64,000 nt of DNA from Mesostigma viride (lineage: Eukaryota; Streptophyta; Mesostigmatophyceae; Mesostigmatales; Mesostigmataceae). Where the stretch lies: the NCBI GenBank assembly GCA_009746045.1, contig RPFO01000213.1, positions 2,910,837 through 2,974,836 of the forward strand, read 5' to 3'. Every line of letters starts with the position of its first letter. Position 1 is the first letter of the stretch. The translations under genes and the position numbers were made by a program. Shown piece by piece: positions 1-11,269 of the stretch. The notes under the pieces were generated by a model that had not been told where the DNA came from, made no database searches, and was given only the letters and a program-made list of their open reading frames with translations.

Positions 1-15
1 ACGTGAACATTCGCC

Positions 16-189
16 TTAGGAGGCACGACGATAACACGGCGATTGTGTGTTTGGGTCTGGAGGAATGGAGGATGAGAGCCAGGTCTTCCATGATGCCGCG
101 GAGAAGGTGGTTGATTGGATGATGGGTTGGTCAAATCTTGACGTTCGCATATTCAACCGTCTGACGTCTGATTTCCTTCTTAGGGGAAG
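16..189 (-). pseudogene. C-terminal half of a small ORF split by the Gypsy insertion
   Basis: Reading the minus strand across the Gypsy element, with one copy of the 5-bp target duplication removed, the open frame at 11852-12033 continues without a stop into 189-16 and ends in a TAA. The joined ORF would be about 118 codons. I do not recognise the protein; it is rich in Arg, Ser and Pro. Because no domain is visible, the frame continuity may be chance, and the region may be leader or promoter DNA of the plus-strand gene that starts at 12321. Confidence 0.3.
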
Positions 190-770
190 TGTTACGTCCC
201 GGCCCAGACACACCTAGCCTGAGCTACGTAGCGAAAGACCCTTCTTGCCGGAATCAGGAATAATCCAAGATAGCCTAAAGTAGGTTGCGCTTCACGACGT
301 GAGTCGTGAGATATCTGGCATCACGGCTTAATGCCAAGCTAATTAGTTCACACTTATAATGGCTAGCAATACCAATTACAAATGGATAATGCCCCGGGCT
401 CAATGTGTAGGCGTATTCGCACTTATCAATCATTAAACCAAGAGGACGAGACTCTCGTCCTCGGACCAATTTAACCTAGGTTGATTGCGGCGCAGATACA
501 TGCCAATTTCCCTGGACCAATCCAAGCCAAACATTCCACGTAGGATCCGGGCCGACATCGACCCTCAACTACAGGATCCACGCCTAGTACTACGAATGGA
601 CTCAGAACTGACGCGGCGCCACCGCACCGGTCCTAAAAGGGCAACCTAGGACCAAAATAACTAGTCCAATTCACACAAGAGTCAATGTCCATAAAACTTA
701 GTACAACGGCCACAAGGCCTTAGTAATTTATTCCATTGTTACGTCCGACCTAAAGGGCCGGGACGTAACA
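190..770 (-). repeat. 3' LTR of the Gypsy element
   Basis: Direct repeat of 11270-11851. It begins TGTTACGTCCCGGCCC and ends with the exact inverse complement of those 16 bases. A further TGTTACGTCC lies at about 738-747, so the last 33 bases can fold into a hairpin. The TG...CA ends are canonical. Confidence 0.95.
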
Positions 771-786
771 CTCCTCCCCCCCACGG
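771..786 (-). other. Polypurine tract of the Gypsy element
   Basis: Immediately inside the 3' LTR the minus strand reads a G-rich purine run (GTGGGGGGGGAGGAG). This is the expected primer for plus-strand DNA synthesis and confirms the element's orientation. Confidence 0.8.
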
Positions 787-1071
787 GGGTCGGTAGTCCC
801 TACCGTACAAAGGTATAATAGGATCACACAACAAGACTACTATGAGAGTACTATGTCCCGACCTCGGTTCACCCGCAGGTCAGTAATGCCAGTTCCTCTA
901 GAGGTCGATACACAAGCCCAACCCTGACGTAGTAGCCAAAACCTTGGGGATTGGACTCCGCTATCCATCCCGAACTAAACGATTTACTCTAGCGTCCACC
1001 GCTAGTAGCCCGCCGCAGCTGCTGGGCCTCAAGGAGAGCCCGTCGCCCCGCAGGGGTCATGATATGAGTCA

Positions 1072-3532
1072 TCACCCCTGGATGCGCACGTAGGTCCGCC
1101 TCGAAGGCGATCTGATATGGGGACGTCTTCTGCCGACCCAACCGGGACAGCTCGACCCACGTGCCCGGGGCCACATGGCCAGGAACCCGGCGAGGTACTG
1201 GGGGTGGGTAAAGAGAAGGGTCAGCGCCGACCAATCCGCCACCCCACAGCGGTGATCACGAACAAACTGCACCCCCATCATGAAAACTTCGGTGCGCACG
1301 TGATCCTCAAGGATGGTTGCCCTGGGGGCCCCTACAATGTCCGGCACCACCCGACCCAGGAAGGCGCGCCCTTCCGCCGGGGCCACCTTGGGCGGCGTAA
1401 CCACGTGCCCCACTCCATCCACCTGATACCTCCAATCCCACCATTCCTCGGTGCCGAACCGCACCGTGTTGCCCACCGTCCGGGGAAAACGAAGGTCGTC
1501 AGGTTGCGGCAAGGGCAGCGGCGCCTGTGGGAAGAAGGTGATCTCGAGTTGTTCCCAGTAAGCACCCCGGTCAACCGCGCACCAAGGGCCCGCTTGAAAA
1601 ACCAAAGGGGCGGGCAGGTGCATACCAGGAGGGACCGGGAACAAGGGACCCTCGAACACCACACACAACTTCTCCGTGCGAGGCCCCGGCCCACCGTGTC
1701 TTACGGTCCTTCCCGGAATGGTTCGTATGAAGTCCCCCAACGACCACTCCTCATGTGAGGCTGCCCGGGAAGCGGCCTCGTAGCCTACTGAGGTGGCGAC
1801 TGAATGATCGCCCTGGCGCCCGAGCTGGTCCAACATCCGCTGTATGAGACCCTGCCCTGATTGCACCGCTGCCACGAGTGTCTCAATGGTAACCACGGGC
1901 TCCGCCGGCACCATGACACCCGCCACGCTGGGACCCTCCGCGGCATTCCGTACGGTATGCAAGCACGGTCCCTCCGCGGGAAGATGCGAATGTCGGTCCG
2001 AGGTAGTAGGTCTGCTGGGTCCCTCCGCAGGACGTGACATCGACGGTTCAGCCTGGGCAGGCCGGTGACGAGGCTCCAAGGAGACCAAGAAGTGGGGCTC
2101 CGGTGGGACCTCTTCCACTCGGGAGCGAGGCTCCAGGGAGACATGAAAGGTAGTCTCTTCTTGGCCCGCATCGGGCGGGTTGCTAGCGGGAACCTCATCA
2201 ATAGGCTCCTCTCTAGCCGGCCGTTCGGCCATGGCCACCGCGGCCTCTGTCGGATCCGTTCGCCGTCGCCGATTCTCCCGCTCTTGCTCCAACTACCGCC
2301 GACCCCCACGTGCGCTCCCATTGCCGATCCGCTGGTCGGCGAGGGGTGGGACGCTTGGCGAGCGGGGCGTACCTCAGTCCCGGAGTCCGAGCGGGAACGC
2401 GAACGTGAGGGCGGGATGGCGAGCGACGACGTGCCTGCCCCTCCGGAACACGTCGAGGAACGGCTTGGCTGTCCCCACCCCATCCGGTCGCCCTTGGAAG
2501 ACTCCGCGTCTCGCGCCCTAGAGGTCGCCCCCAGCCCGTCGCCGGCGGTGGCGCCTCATACGAGGCACAGGACGGCTTCTTCCGCCGCTCCCCTGGGAAC
2601 CCCGAGACGGCGGATCCCGCGGAGGGGAACGAGAGGGAGGGTGGTGTGGAGGATGGTCTTCGTCGTCGGAACTGGAGTCATATCCCTCACTCCCATCATC
2701 CTGGTCCTCCTCGTCCATCGCCACAATGTGATCCAGAGCCTGCCGCAACGAATACTGCCCTTCTCGCATGCATTTCTGACCCCGTAGCGCCCCTTCTGGC
2801 GGAAGATACCGGGGGAAGTGGTATTCCAGCAGCTTTCGCACTGGAGGTGGAAGTAAGAGGAGAAGGAGCCGTGGGAACGCCAGCCCGCCTCAAGCGTGTT
2901 CATGCACCCGTGACAGGCGCATTCCCGCTCATGTGTCTCCCATCGGTCCCAACCACCACTCCGTTGCGCGCAGCCGTGCGGGTCTCGATCCGGAATCTCA
3001 CGTTGCGCCTCACGAACCCTCGGAAAGTCTCCATCTGCGCAGGACCGACTCGCGCCATGATAGAATCAGCGCGGAGGTGCGACGGCATTTGATTACGACG
3101 ACGCCGTCGTCGTTCCACCAGGGCTTCCCCCTCTCGACCGTAGTCACGCAAGAACACCCGAGGATTGAACGTCTCCTCGTGCAGCTCCTTTACCAGCGCC
3201 AACGTACGCGCGTCCGGAGCTCCAGGCCTTGACGAGGTTTCTTGCCGGCGCTCGCGACTAGAGGAGGGCCCCGTCTGTCCGCCACCATCTCTCGAGCCCC
3301 CGGCCCCTGGTGCATCCCTTCGGACCGCAGGCTCTCCGCGAGCTATCTGCGTCCTTACCCCCGCTTCCGGTTCTGGGACCTCCGGATCGTCGGGTATATC
3401 CATGTCGACCAAATCCCCCTCACTGGACTCCCCTCTGCACCCGGAATCCTGCGTCAGCAGCCTCCACGGCGCCGACGGAAGTCTGGTCTCTGGGAAGCGC
3501 CTCCGCGGCGTCCCCCTGTACAGCCCACACAC
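1072..3532 (-). pseudogene. Third ORF of the Gypsy element, downstream of pol (unknown)
   Basis: After the pol stop at 3616 a long coding-like stretch follows in three or four overlapping frame segments (3532-2900, about 2903-2518, 2483-1785, 2292-1072), which look like one protein of about 800 residues broken by single-base shifts. The first part is charged, with a run of about six Arg; the middle has an acidic patch (DEEDQDDGSEGYDSSSDDED) followed by Pro/Arg/Ser repeats. The last part is more globular, rich in Trp, Phe, Pro and Val. The position is that of env in env-carrying Gypsy elements, but I see no signal peptide, no clear membrane segment and no furin-like site, so I do not call it an envelope. 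It could be a captured gene or an accessory RNA-binding protein. Confidence 0.5.
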
Positions 3533-3615
3533 AAGATGTCAGGGCGTTAGTCGACGCGTACCAAATACCTGGCTCACGCACCACCCTCACCCTACACCCT
3601 ACCGGCTGTGGTCTG

Positions 3616-5312
3616 CTAACGCAACTGGTGCGTCTTCTTGTATGCTTCTAGTAAGCGGGCGCACCCCGCTAACTCGGTAGCGGTGCGCCAGGAGTCCTCA
3701 GACTCGTGTTGTGCGAATCGCCATCGCACCCGATATTGTCGCTGGACCCCTCGTCCCCGTTTGACATCCCGGTGACCCACGATTGCGGCCACCTCGTCCT
3801 CCTGTTCCCCCGTATCAGGATTGAACTCCAGTGGGGCTGGGGGATTGACCCTACCCTGAATGGTGTTCTGGTGATACAACTTGAGCTGGTCACGGTGGAA
3901 ACGGTTGGACGTGAGGTTCCATGACACTGGAATGTCCACCTGGAACATGACGTCATCGAACTTGGTGAGGACCTTGTAGGGTCCCAGGAACATGGGTCGG
4001 AGCTTAGTCTTCAGCTCCTTCTCCACCTTGTGCGAAAATCGCCCGATCTGCGGGCCCTCAACCAGGACCCAATCGCCCACCTCGATGGACGGCGCCCTGG
4101 GATCCCGCTTGCCGGCTGTCCTCTCCAGATACCGCGCTGCCGCTGCGCGATAGCCCTGAACCGCGCTGTTATGCGCTTGGTGCATCCGCTGCAGCAACCG
4201 GTCGACCCCTTGCAGGGTATCCAGCTTGACCTGATCCTCTCCCAGCTCGTGGCTCCCAAGCAAGTCGAGCGGTGTGAGAGGGTGTCGGCCGGAGTTGAGG
4301 AAAAAGGGGGTGAACCCATGGGCGGCCTGGGGGGCATTGTTCAGGGAAAACTCCACCAAGCCCAGAAGTTCTTCCCAATTGCTGCCCACCGTGTCGGTGT
4401 AGTGTCGCATGGTCTCTTGCACCGTGCGGTTCAACCGCTCCACCAGGTGCGACGACGAGCTGTGATAGGCCGTGCCCAGCGACACCTTGGTGCCCAGTTG
4501 CTCGAAGAACTCCTGCCAGAATTTGGCCGTGAAGAGCTTGTCGCGGTCAGAGATGAACTGCCGGCTGAGCCCATGAAACCGAAAACGTGCGTCAGGTATA
4601 TCTTGGCGCACTCCTCCGCTGTGAGGTCGACCGGACACGGGGCCAGGTGACACATGCGCGTCAGGCGGTCCACAAACACCAAGACCATGCTGTTGCCGTT
4701 CTTCGTCTTCTTGAACGGGCCGATGAAGTCCATCATGATAGAATCCCAAGGACCCATAGGATCCGGCAGCGTCTTAGGGACGGCCTGAGAGCCCGTGTTC
4801 CTGGACTTCATGATCTGACACGAGGGGCACTGGCGCACATACGTCTCGATATACTCCTTCATCCCTGGCCAGTAGAAGTGCTTACGTGCCCGGGGAAGGA
4901 GACGGTGGCTTCCCTGATGTCCGCCCAGGAGAGAATCATGGAGCTCGTGAAGCAAGGCAGCCCTACAGAGCTCAGGAACATACAGCCGCCATTCCTCCGG
5001 CTGGGGACTCACGAACAGTTTCCCCTCCTGGAACTTGCAAGGATAGGCCCCCATCTGCTGGGGATGTGCCCGGATGGCTTCAAGTGCTGCTTCCTCCGTG
5101 ATTGTGAAACGGCTGATCAGCATCTCCAAGTCCGACGTGACTGTGAACGCGTCCGCCGCCGGTTCTGCCGCATCCGTACCCGCCTGGTTGACGAATTCTG
5201 AGAAGACTGTGGGAGGGCCGAGCGGCTGAAGCTGAAAAATTCCCTGGGGCGGCACCACATGACTAAGGGGCACTCGCGCATGCGACCCCTCCCCCTCCCC
5301 GGGGGTGTCCAC
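3616..5312 (-). pseudogene. Gypsy integrase with zinc-binding N-terminus and chromodomain
   Basis: Two frame segments, 5312-4431 and 4749-3616, joined by a one-base shift near 4600-4700. The N-terminal H2C2 zinc module is seen (HELHDSLLGGH, then CPSC). The core has D in MMDFIGPF, D in FISDRDKLF and E in HLVERLNRT; 35 residues separate the second D and the E, the canonical DD35E spacing. A GPY-type C-terminal module (RPMFLGPYKVL) follows. The last about 60 residues (DEVAAIVGHRDVKRGRG, then YRVRWRF and EDSWRTA) match a chromodomain, which in chromoviruses directs insertion to particular chromatin. The terminal stop is at 3616. Confidence 0.88.
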
Positions 5313-5360
5313 GTCCTCGTGGGCTCGTGGTGAACCGTCTCCTCCGGGAGGGGTGACAGG

Positions 5361-7540
5361 TCATCCATGGTGGTGTGCCCAAGATGAAACAAGTGGCGGG
5401 CCGGGGGACCGTGGTTCCACACCGTAGGCGGTCCCCGGGGCGGCCACTGGGACACAGGTGGTATGCAGCACGTCCATGTCCTCGTAGAACCAGTAGTCTG
5501 CCCGTCGCGAGAGAGCGTCGGGCACCACATTGTCCGCGCCCTTGACATATTGGATCTTGAACGGCGCGAACTGTGACAGGTACTCCATCCACCGCGCCTG
5601 GCGGGGCGTCAAGTTGGGCTGCACCAGGAGGTGGGTGAGCGGCCGGTGGTCCGTGTGGATCACCAGGCGATGGGGGTCGAGATCCCCCTGCTCACTGATG
5701 GCCACCGAAAACTGGGCCCCCAAGAGATGATGACGCCACGTGTGGCAGCTGTAGACGACTGCCAGGAGTTCCTGCTGATGCACTGGATAATTCCGCTCCG
5801 CCGGAATCATCGTTCGTGAGATGTACTCGATGGGCTGAAGGCCCTTGCCGTGGTCCTGCAGGAGAACACCCCCGATGGCCACCTTGCTGGCGTCCGTAGC
5901 CACGACGAAAGGAAGGGCCGGGTCCGGCAGGATAAGGACTGGCGCTGTGGTGAGGTGGCGCTTGAGCGCCTCGAAAGCCTGTTGGCACTGCTCAGCCCAA
6001 AGGAACGGAGTACCCTTTTTGAGAAGAGCATTGATCGGGGCGGCGATGGTGGCGAACCGCGGGATGAACCGGCGGTAGTAAGATGCCAATCCCAGGAAGC
6101 TGCGACCCCTTTCACGTCCGTAGGGACAGGCCATTGCTGGACAGACTCGATCTTCTCAGGGTCGGTCGCGATGCCGTCCGCGGACAGGGTATGACCTAGA
6201 AACGGCACGCAGCGGCCGGCGCGCACCTTGGCCTTCCGCGCCGAAAGGTGCTCATCCTCCATGATCTGCAGCACGGCGTCCACATCCTCCAGGTGCTCCT
6301 CGAACGTCTTGGAGTACACCAGGATGTCGTCCAGATACGCCAGCGCGCACGTGCGCTTGTAGGTCCAGGGCGGGCGCGCTCCCTTCTGCGGGTCCGCCAG
6401 GTCCTGGAGACCTGCGGCAGGTGGGCTGTACCCATCACCGGACGGAGGATGTCATTCATCAGCATCTGGAAGGACGCGGCGAGTTACACAGCCCCATTGC
6501 CGCCACCCGAAACTGATAGTGACCGAAGGGCGTAGCGAACGCGGTCTTGTGGCAGTCTTCTGGCGCGATGCGCAGCTGCCAAAACCCGTCCGCACAGTCG
6601 ATGACGGTGAAACACGTCGCCCCCTGGACACGGTTGAAGATGTCGTCGATCCGCGGTAGAGGATACCGGGACTTGACGGTGATGGCGTTCAGCTTCCGGT
6701 AGTCAGTCACCAGACGCCACTTGCCTCCTGGCTTGGGAACGAGCAGCACGCCCGCTGAGAAGGGGCTGTTGCTGGGTTCAATGAGCCCAGCGTCGAGCAG
6801 TGAAATGAGGATCTTCTTGAGCTCCACCAGCTCGACTGGGCCCATGCGGTACATGGGAGACACAGTAGGCCCGGAACCCTCCTGGAGCTGGACACGATGT
6901 AACACCGATCGATTGGGAGGGAACTGGGGGTGCGATCGCGAAGAGGGCAGTGCGCTTCTCCAGGACGGCATTGAACCGCGCCAGCTCGTCCGGTGTGAAC
7001 CCAGCACCAATCTCGTTAAGCAGAGCCTGAGTGCTGTCCAGGTCTATGCGATACATCGCGTACTCCTTGCCCTTCCGGAGCTGGCGCGCCAGCGTCTTGC
7101 TACTCATCAGGATCTGGGACGCTGGTCGGGGCCCGTCCGCCGAGCGCTCGTGTGTAATGTTATGGACCTCCGCGGCCTGTGCCCTATACTCGCTGTCTGG
7201 GCACCAGAAGGAACCATCCGGAAACCAAACCACCCGCCGGCGCACACTGATGTCCACATCCTGCTTGTCCAGCCAGTCCACTCCAATGATGATGTCGGCA
7301 GCGCCCAACGGCGCAATAGTCGCCACCAGGTCCACCGGCGTGCCCTGCAGTACACCCTTGATGTCTGCTAGGCCCGGCGATTGGTGTCGCCGACCGTCTG
7401 AGTAGGTGACATATACTGCCGTGGTGTGAGGTCGGGTACCAGGCCCAGCCGACGCACCAGGGCCTCGTTGATGAAGGACGTGGAGGCGCCGGTGTCGACC
7501 AGGAACTTCACGTCCATGATCGTTTTCTCCTTCAAATACG
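5361..7540 (-). pseudogene. Gypsy protease, reverse transcriptase and RNase H
   Basis: The retropepsin active site reads FLVDTGASTSF near 7500, at the end of the Gag frame; its second half (GAADIIIGVDWL) lies in the next frame (7335-6778). RT spans about 6900-6050: VPKPGGKWRLVTDYRKLNAI, the VIDCADGFWQL stretch, then YLDDILVYSKTFEEHL near 6320, the YxDD catalytic motif. RNase H follows in 6134-5361 (VVATDASKVAIGGVLLQ, ELLAVVYSCHTWR, HTDHRPLTHLL, GADNVVPDALSR). At least six frame breaks occur, mostly one-base losses, so no continuous Pol can be read as the sequence stands. The domain order PR-RT-RH is normal for Gypsy. Confidence 0.9.
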
Positions 7541-9663
7541 GATCAAGGACGGTGGGAGGGACCAGTAACCCTCCGCTGAAAAGAAACAGATGCCGCGAAT
7601 CTCCTTGAGATGCACGCGCCGCCGGTTGGGTGGACGCGTCTGCGGCCACGTTATTGACGTCTACCTCTACTCTAATTGACTCCGCGTCTGGGCTACCATC
7701 TGATTTTTCTACCCTATCCCCTACCCCGGGACCCAAGCCCATGGGCAGGGCTACTACTCCCGAGGAGCGGTGGGACGGGAGGCCGCCTCGCCCGACCACC
7801 CGCCCTCTTCCCCCCCTCCTCCTCTTCGTCAGCCCCCTCCTCGTCGTCATACTCGTAGCCAGCCACTGCCTGCGTTTGGCCGGAAGAGGAGGACTGTCGC
7901 CGCGCCTCAATCTCGTTGACCGCGCGCAACACACCCTTGGTAGAGCTGGTCGCGGGGGTCGCGGCTGCTGGTACTGCGTCGGGACCTGTCTGGCGTGCTG
8001 CAGGCGAGCCGCACGCTCACCCGCGTTGCGGGGTCGGTCCCGAGGGCCGGAGGAGTCGGGGCGGCTGCCGAAGGCCGGGCCGGAGAAACGAACGCTGGGT
8101 GTCCCTTCTCCTGCCCCGCGACCGGCGTTCTTGCCCCGGAGCTTGGGGCAGTCGCGCTTGAGGTGCCCCACCTCACTGCACATGAAGCAGCGCGCCTTGC
8201 TAGCATCGATCGCGTTGACGCCAAGGTCAGTGTAGCCATCATCAGGGTCGTCGGGGTACTCCTCCTCCTCCTCGCCGGTGAGCTCCGTAGAGTACATCTG
8301 GTTCACCCGTCGCGGACCTGCAGTGGCTGACCTGAAGAAACGGCGCACCGAGGGTGCGCGCCCGCGAGACACCACGTCGGCCACCTGCAGAAGGTATCTC
8401 TGGATATTCAGGATGTCCCACTCCTTCCAGGGGACCTCAGCGTAGTGTTTGAATACCTCGTCCTGCAGCTCGGGGCTGAGCGCCTCGATGAATCTGATCT
8501 TGTACTCGTACCAGGTCATGTCGGTTAGATAAGCGGCGCTGGACTCAAACTTGGACAGAAACTCGCGATATGGGGTGGTCCCCTGGCGCAGCTTGCCGAA
8601 AGCGATCCGCTCGTGGAGCTCCGCGTCTGGGGGTATCAGCTTGCGGCGCACCCGGTCCATCAGCTCCTCCACGGTTTGCGGGTATGACTGGGATGCGATG
8701 CTCTCACAGTTCAGGATGCTCACCACCGAGGGGTCCATGCAGGTGTTAACCACATGTGGGATCAAATCGCAGGTGGCCAGTTCCCAGCTGTTGTGATTGC
8801 ACCAAACGGTATACTGCTGTTGCCACATGCGTCCCCATTCGTCGACCTCTCGCGGTTTCATATCCGCGTGCAGCTTGGGTACATTCTTGAAGGTAGGCAT
8901 CGGTGGGGCCTTTACCGTGTTAAGCTTAGGCCCCCGACCTCTCTGTAGGAGATGGAGCCGAATGTTGGAGGCTGCGACCGCGGGAGAGATCCGGATCTGT
9001 CCGGTGTGCCGTGTGTCCGGCGCACCTGTACCGACGAGGGGTGTTCGTACCCCGGGTCATCCAGTGCCACCCTGCTGAAACTGAGGTTGCCAGCAGGCGC
9101 AGGCGAGGGGACCGCGCTTCGGTCAAGCACCCGTGGGCGCTGCGGTTGAGGTGCCGGGCGCTGGGCTGGCGTGTGAGCCTCCTCGTCGCGGGTGGTGACA
9201 CTGCTCCGGGTCTCCTCTGGGCTGGTCCGTGGTCTATGAGTACCAACGGGCGGGCCCTGCGTGACAGATCCCTCGTCCGCCTCGTTAGTCCCTTCCAGGT
9301 CATCGAACTCGCCATCTGCCCCTGGGACCTCCCCTTCCTCGTCCGAATACCATAGCGCCGTGGGTAACAGGGACGTGCTGCCGAAGGACACTCTGCGTCT
9401 GCCCCGGTGTGGGGGACCCGGTGGAGGTCCCTGGGGCCGCCCCCGACCTGCCCAAGGATGCGTTGGCCGCCCGGTGCCTGGCTGCTGCTGGCGGTAGTGC
9501 AGGGTATCTCCATTCTCGTCTCCCTGCTGCTCTGGATCCGGTGGTAGCCATTGTGGTCTCGTCTGGGGTTGTTGCTGCTGCATCCGGGGTTGCTGCTGTT
9601 GCCATTGCTGCTGTGGTGACCGTTGCTGCTGCTGATGCTGCCTCTGCTGTTGCTGCTGCTGCG

Positions 9664-9706
<43 letters not shown>

Positions 9707-9719
9707 TTGCTGTTGCTGT

Positions 9720-9787
<68 letters not shown>

Positions 9788-10069
9788 GTACTCTGGGAGC
9801 CTCTCTCGGTCGTTCCTGTCATCTCCCTGCCTGGTTAAGGCGTCTATATTGTCCCCATCCGCTGGGGAGCTAGGTCTGGATCGTAGGGAGCCTTCCACAG
9901 GTCTCTCCATGACCTCACCTGTACCTGTCTCTACTTGTGGTGGTACCTCTAGCCCTTCTGTACCGTGCTCGTGGTTGTCTACCGGTTCTATCTCTCTATT
10001 ATCTGGGTCTCTCTCCCTAAGCTCGTCTTCTGTCTCTCTGGCGTTCCTTGTTTGGTACCGTGTTGGCAT
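7541..10069 (-). pseudogene. Gypsy Gag with long polyglutamine and CCHC zinc knuckle
   Basis: Gag starts at 10069 (MPTRYQTRN). The first about 385 residues are low complexity, charged, with a polyQ run of around forty residues encoded by a CAG/CAA mix (about 9660-9790) and further Q/P-rich sequence. A one-base shift near 8910 leads into the Gag core (8900 down), recognisable as a retrotransposon capsid by its Trp-rich helices and by one CX2CX4HX4C zinc knuckle (CFMCSEVGHLKRDC, near 8170). A basic, Gly/Arg-rich tail follows, then the protease. The length is unusual: the disordered polyQ N-terminus roughly doubles a normal Gag. Confidence 0.8.
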
Positions 10070-10196
10070 GGTGCTCGTACCGGTACCTTACACAGCAGGC
10101 ATCACCTCCCCAGGAAGAAGAGAGAGAGAAAGAGCAACCACGTGCTATGGATCTATAGATATAGAATCTAGTATCACTTCCTAGTAATAGTATCCT

Positions 10197-10536
10197 CTAC
10201 TGTTTGCTAGGGCCAATGGTCAGCTGAGAGAAGGTAACTGTAACTGCTGTCCCCTCCCCCTGGCTGCTGAGCGTGGGTGGCTTGGAGCATTCACGAGTGA
10301 TGTGCATCCCCTCAGGCAATGGCATATGTTCCCTAACAAACCTATCTGCATCTGCTAATGTTATCAAACCCTTTCCACTTAGCACTAGAGCCTTGGGACA
10401 ATATCTTATCTTTTATGTGTTCCTCACAAGTCTTCCAGCTGTAGAATATAGCAGGTCTACCCTTATCCCCGTCGTGAGCTACTGCATAGTAAGGATATCC
10501 AGACTGTCCACCCTTGTTTATTTTACGTCGGGGCAT
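10197..10536 (-). pseudogene. Viroplasmin / RNase H1 N-terminal-like small ORF in the Gypsy leader
   Basis: The ORF at 10536-10342 reads YPYYAVAHDGDKGRPAIFYS then W-x2-C, and after a one-base extra at about 10365 continues in the 10385-10197 frame as LADADRFVREHMPL. The pattern YYAV...G...IFYSW..CEEHIKD...AKWKGF...A..FVRE matches the hybrid-binding domain found at the N-terminus of eukaryotic RNase H1 and in caulimovirus viroplasmin, which binds RNA-DNA hybrids or dsRNA. Here it stands alone between the 5' LTR and Gag. About 110 residues; the frame break makes it non-functional as read unless that break is an assembly error. Confidence 0.65.
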
Positions 10537-10955
10537 GTTACATCATAGTCTGGCAGCGGCTTGCAAGCAGGAGAGAAAGGGGAAACCCAGGCTACCTCTA
10601 ATGCAGTGACCTTAAACAAACGAGGAGAGAGCACGGAGTGTAGTACAGCACACGCCCCCAGCCATCCGCGGCAAAGAGGCTATACAACGATTACACGGAG
10701 GTAAACACCGTCAACACAGTCGGCAACAGCCAGACGGTATTCACCCCCACAACATGTAAAACAACGAATGGTTGTCGTCCGCAACTTCCATTCGAACCAA
10801 CGACATTCACACCCTATAGAGGCACAACGTATAACGAGAACCCCTACGCGTGCGAACCCGGAGAGGAAGCGAGCATGCCAGCTAGCCTTCCACAGGCATA
10901 GCTTGTATCCTATCTAGGGGACGCACCATAATCGATGACGTTAAATCCTCCTGAG
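10537..10955 (-). other. Untranslated leader of the Gypsy element, no gene seen
   Basis: Between the viroplasmin-like ORF and the tandem leader motifs I see no convincing ORF and no RNA gene. It is transcribed leader if the 5' LTR promoter is used. Confidence 0.5.
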
Positions 10956-11160
10956 CTGGCCGCCACCCGGTGTCGTTGAAGGCAAGCCCTGGCCGCCACT
11001 AGGTGTCGTTGAAAACAGGAGAGCTGAACGCTATCGTTTACAGCACCTCACCACAGGACTATTGCTAGCCCCGCCGAGTATCCCAGACTGGCCGCTTGCT
11101 GGCTAGGTCGTCGTTGAATCCCTTTACGGGCTGGCCGCCGACCAGTCAGCAGTCGTTGAA
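10956..11160 (-). repeat. Four spaced copies of a leader motif
   Basis: On the plus strand a unit starting CTGGCCGCC and ending GTCGTTGAA occurs at about 10956-10980, 10989-11013, 11088-11118 and 11131-11160, with variable middles. Lying in the 5' leader just inside the LTR, this could be an RNA packaging or dimerisation array; that role is inference. Confidence 0.6.
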
Positions 11161-11255
11161 TTCCGGAACCTCTACCTACGTCAAACTCAGCCTTGGTATC
11201 CTAATTGGCTCACTAACCCTCTCCGCGAGAGTTAGCTAACCTTTCCAGCACATTT

Positions 11256-11268
11256 CCTCCGATAACCA
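11256..11268 (-). other. Candidate primer-binding site of the Gypsy element
   Basis: One base inside the 5' LTR the minus strand reads TGGTTATCGGAGG, which begins TGG as expected for pairing to a tRNA CCA end. It resembles but does not equal the initiator-Met site TGGTATCAGAGC; the priming tRNA is not identified. Confidence 0.5.
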
Positions 11269-11269
11269 G

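Noticed and set aside
1117-1758. Plus-strand 213-codon ORF inside the Gypsy element
   Set aside because: Antisense to the third ORF, with Arg/Pro/His-rich random composition.
9623-9838. Plus-strand ORF of almost pure leucine (and alanine in another frame)
   Set aside because: Shadow of the CAG/CAA polyQ tract of the minus-strand Gag.
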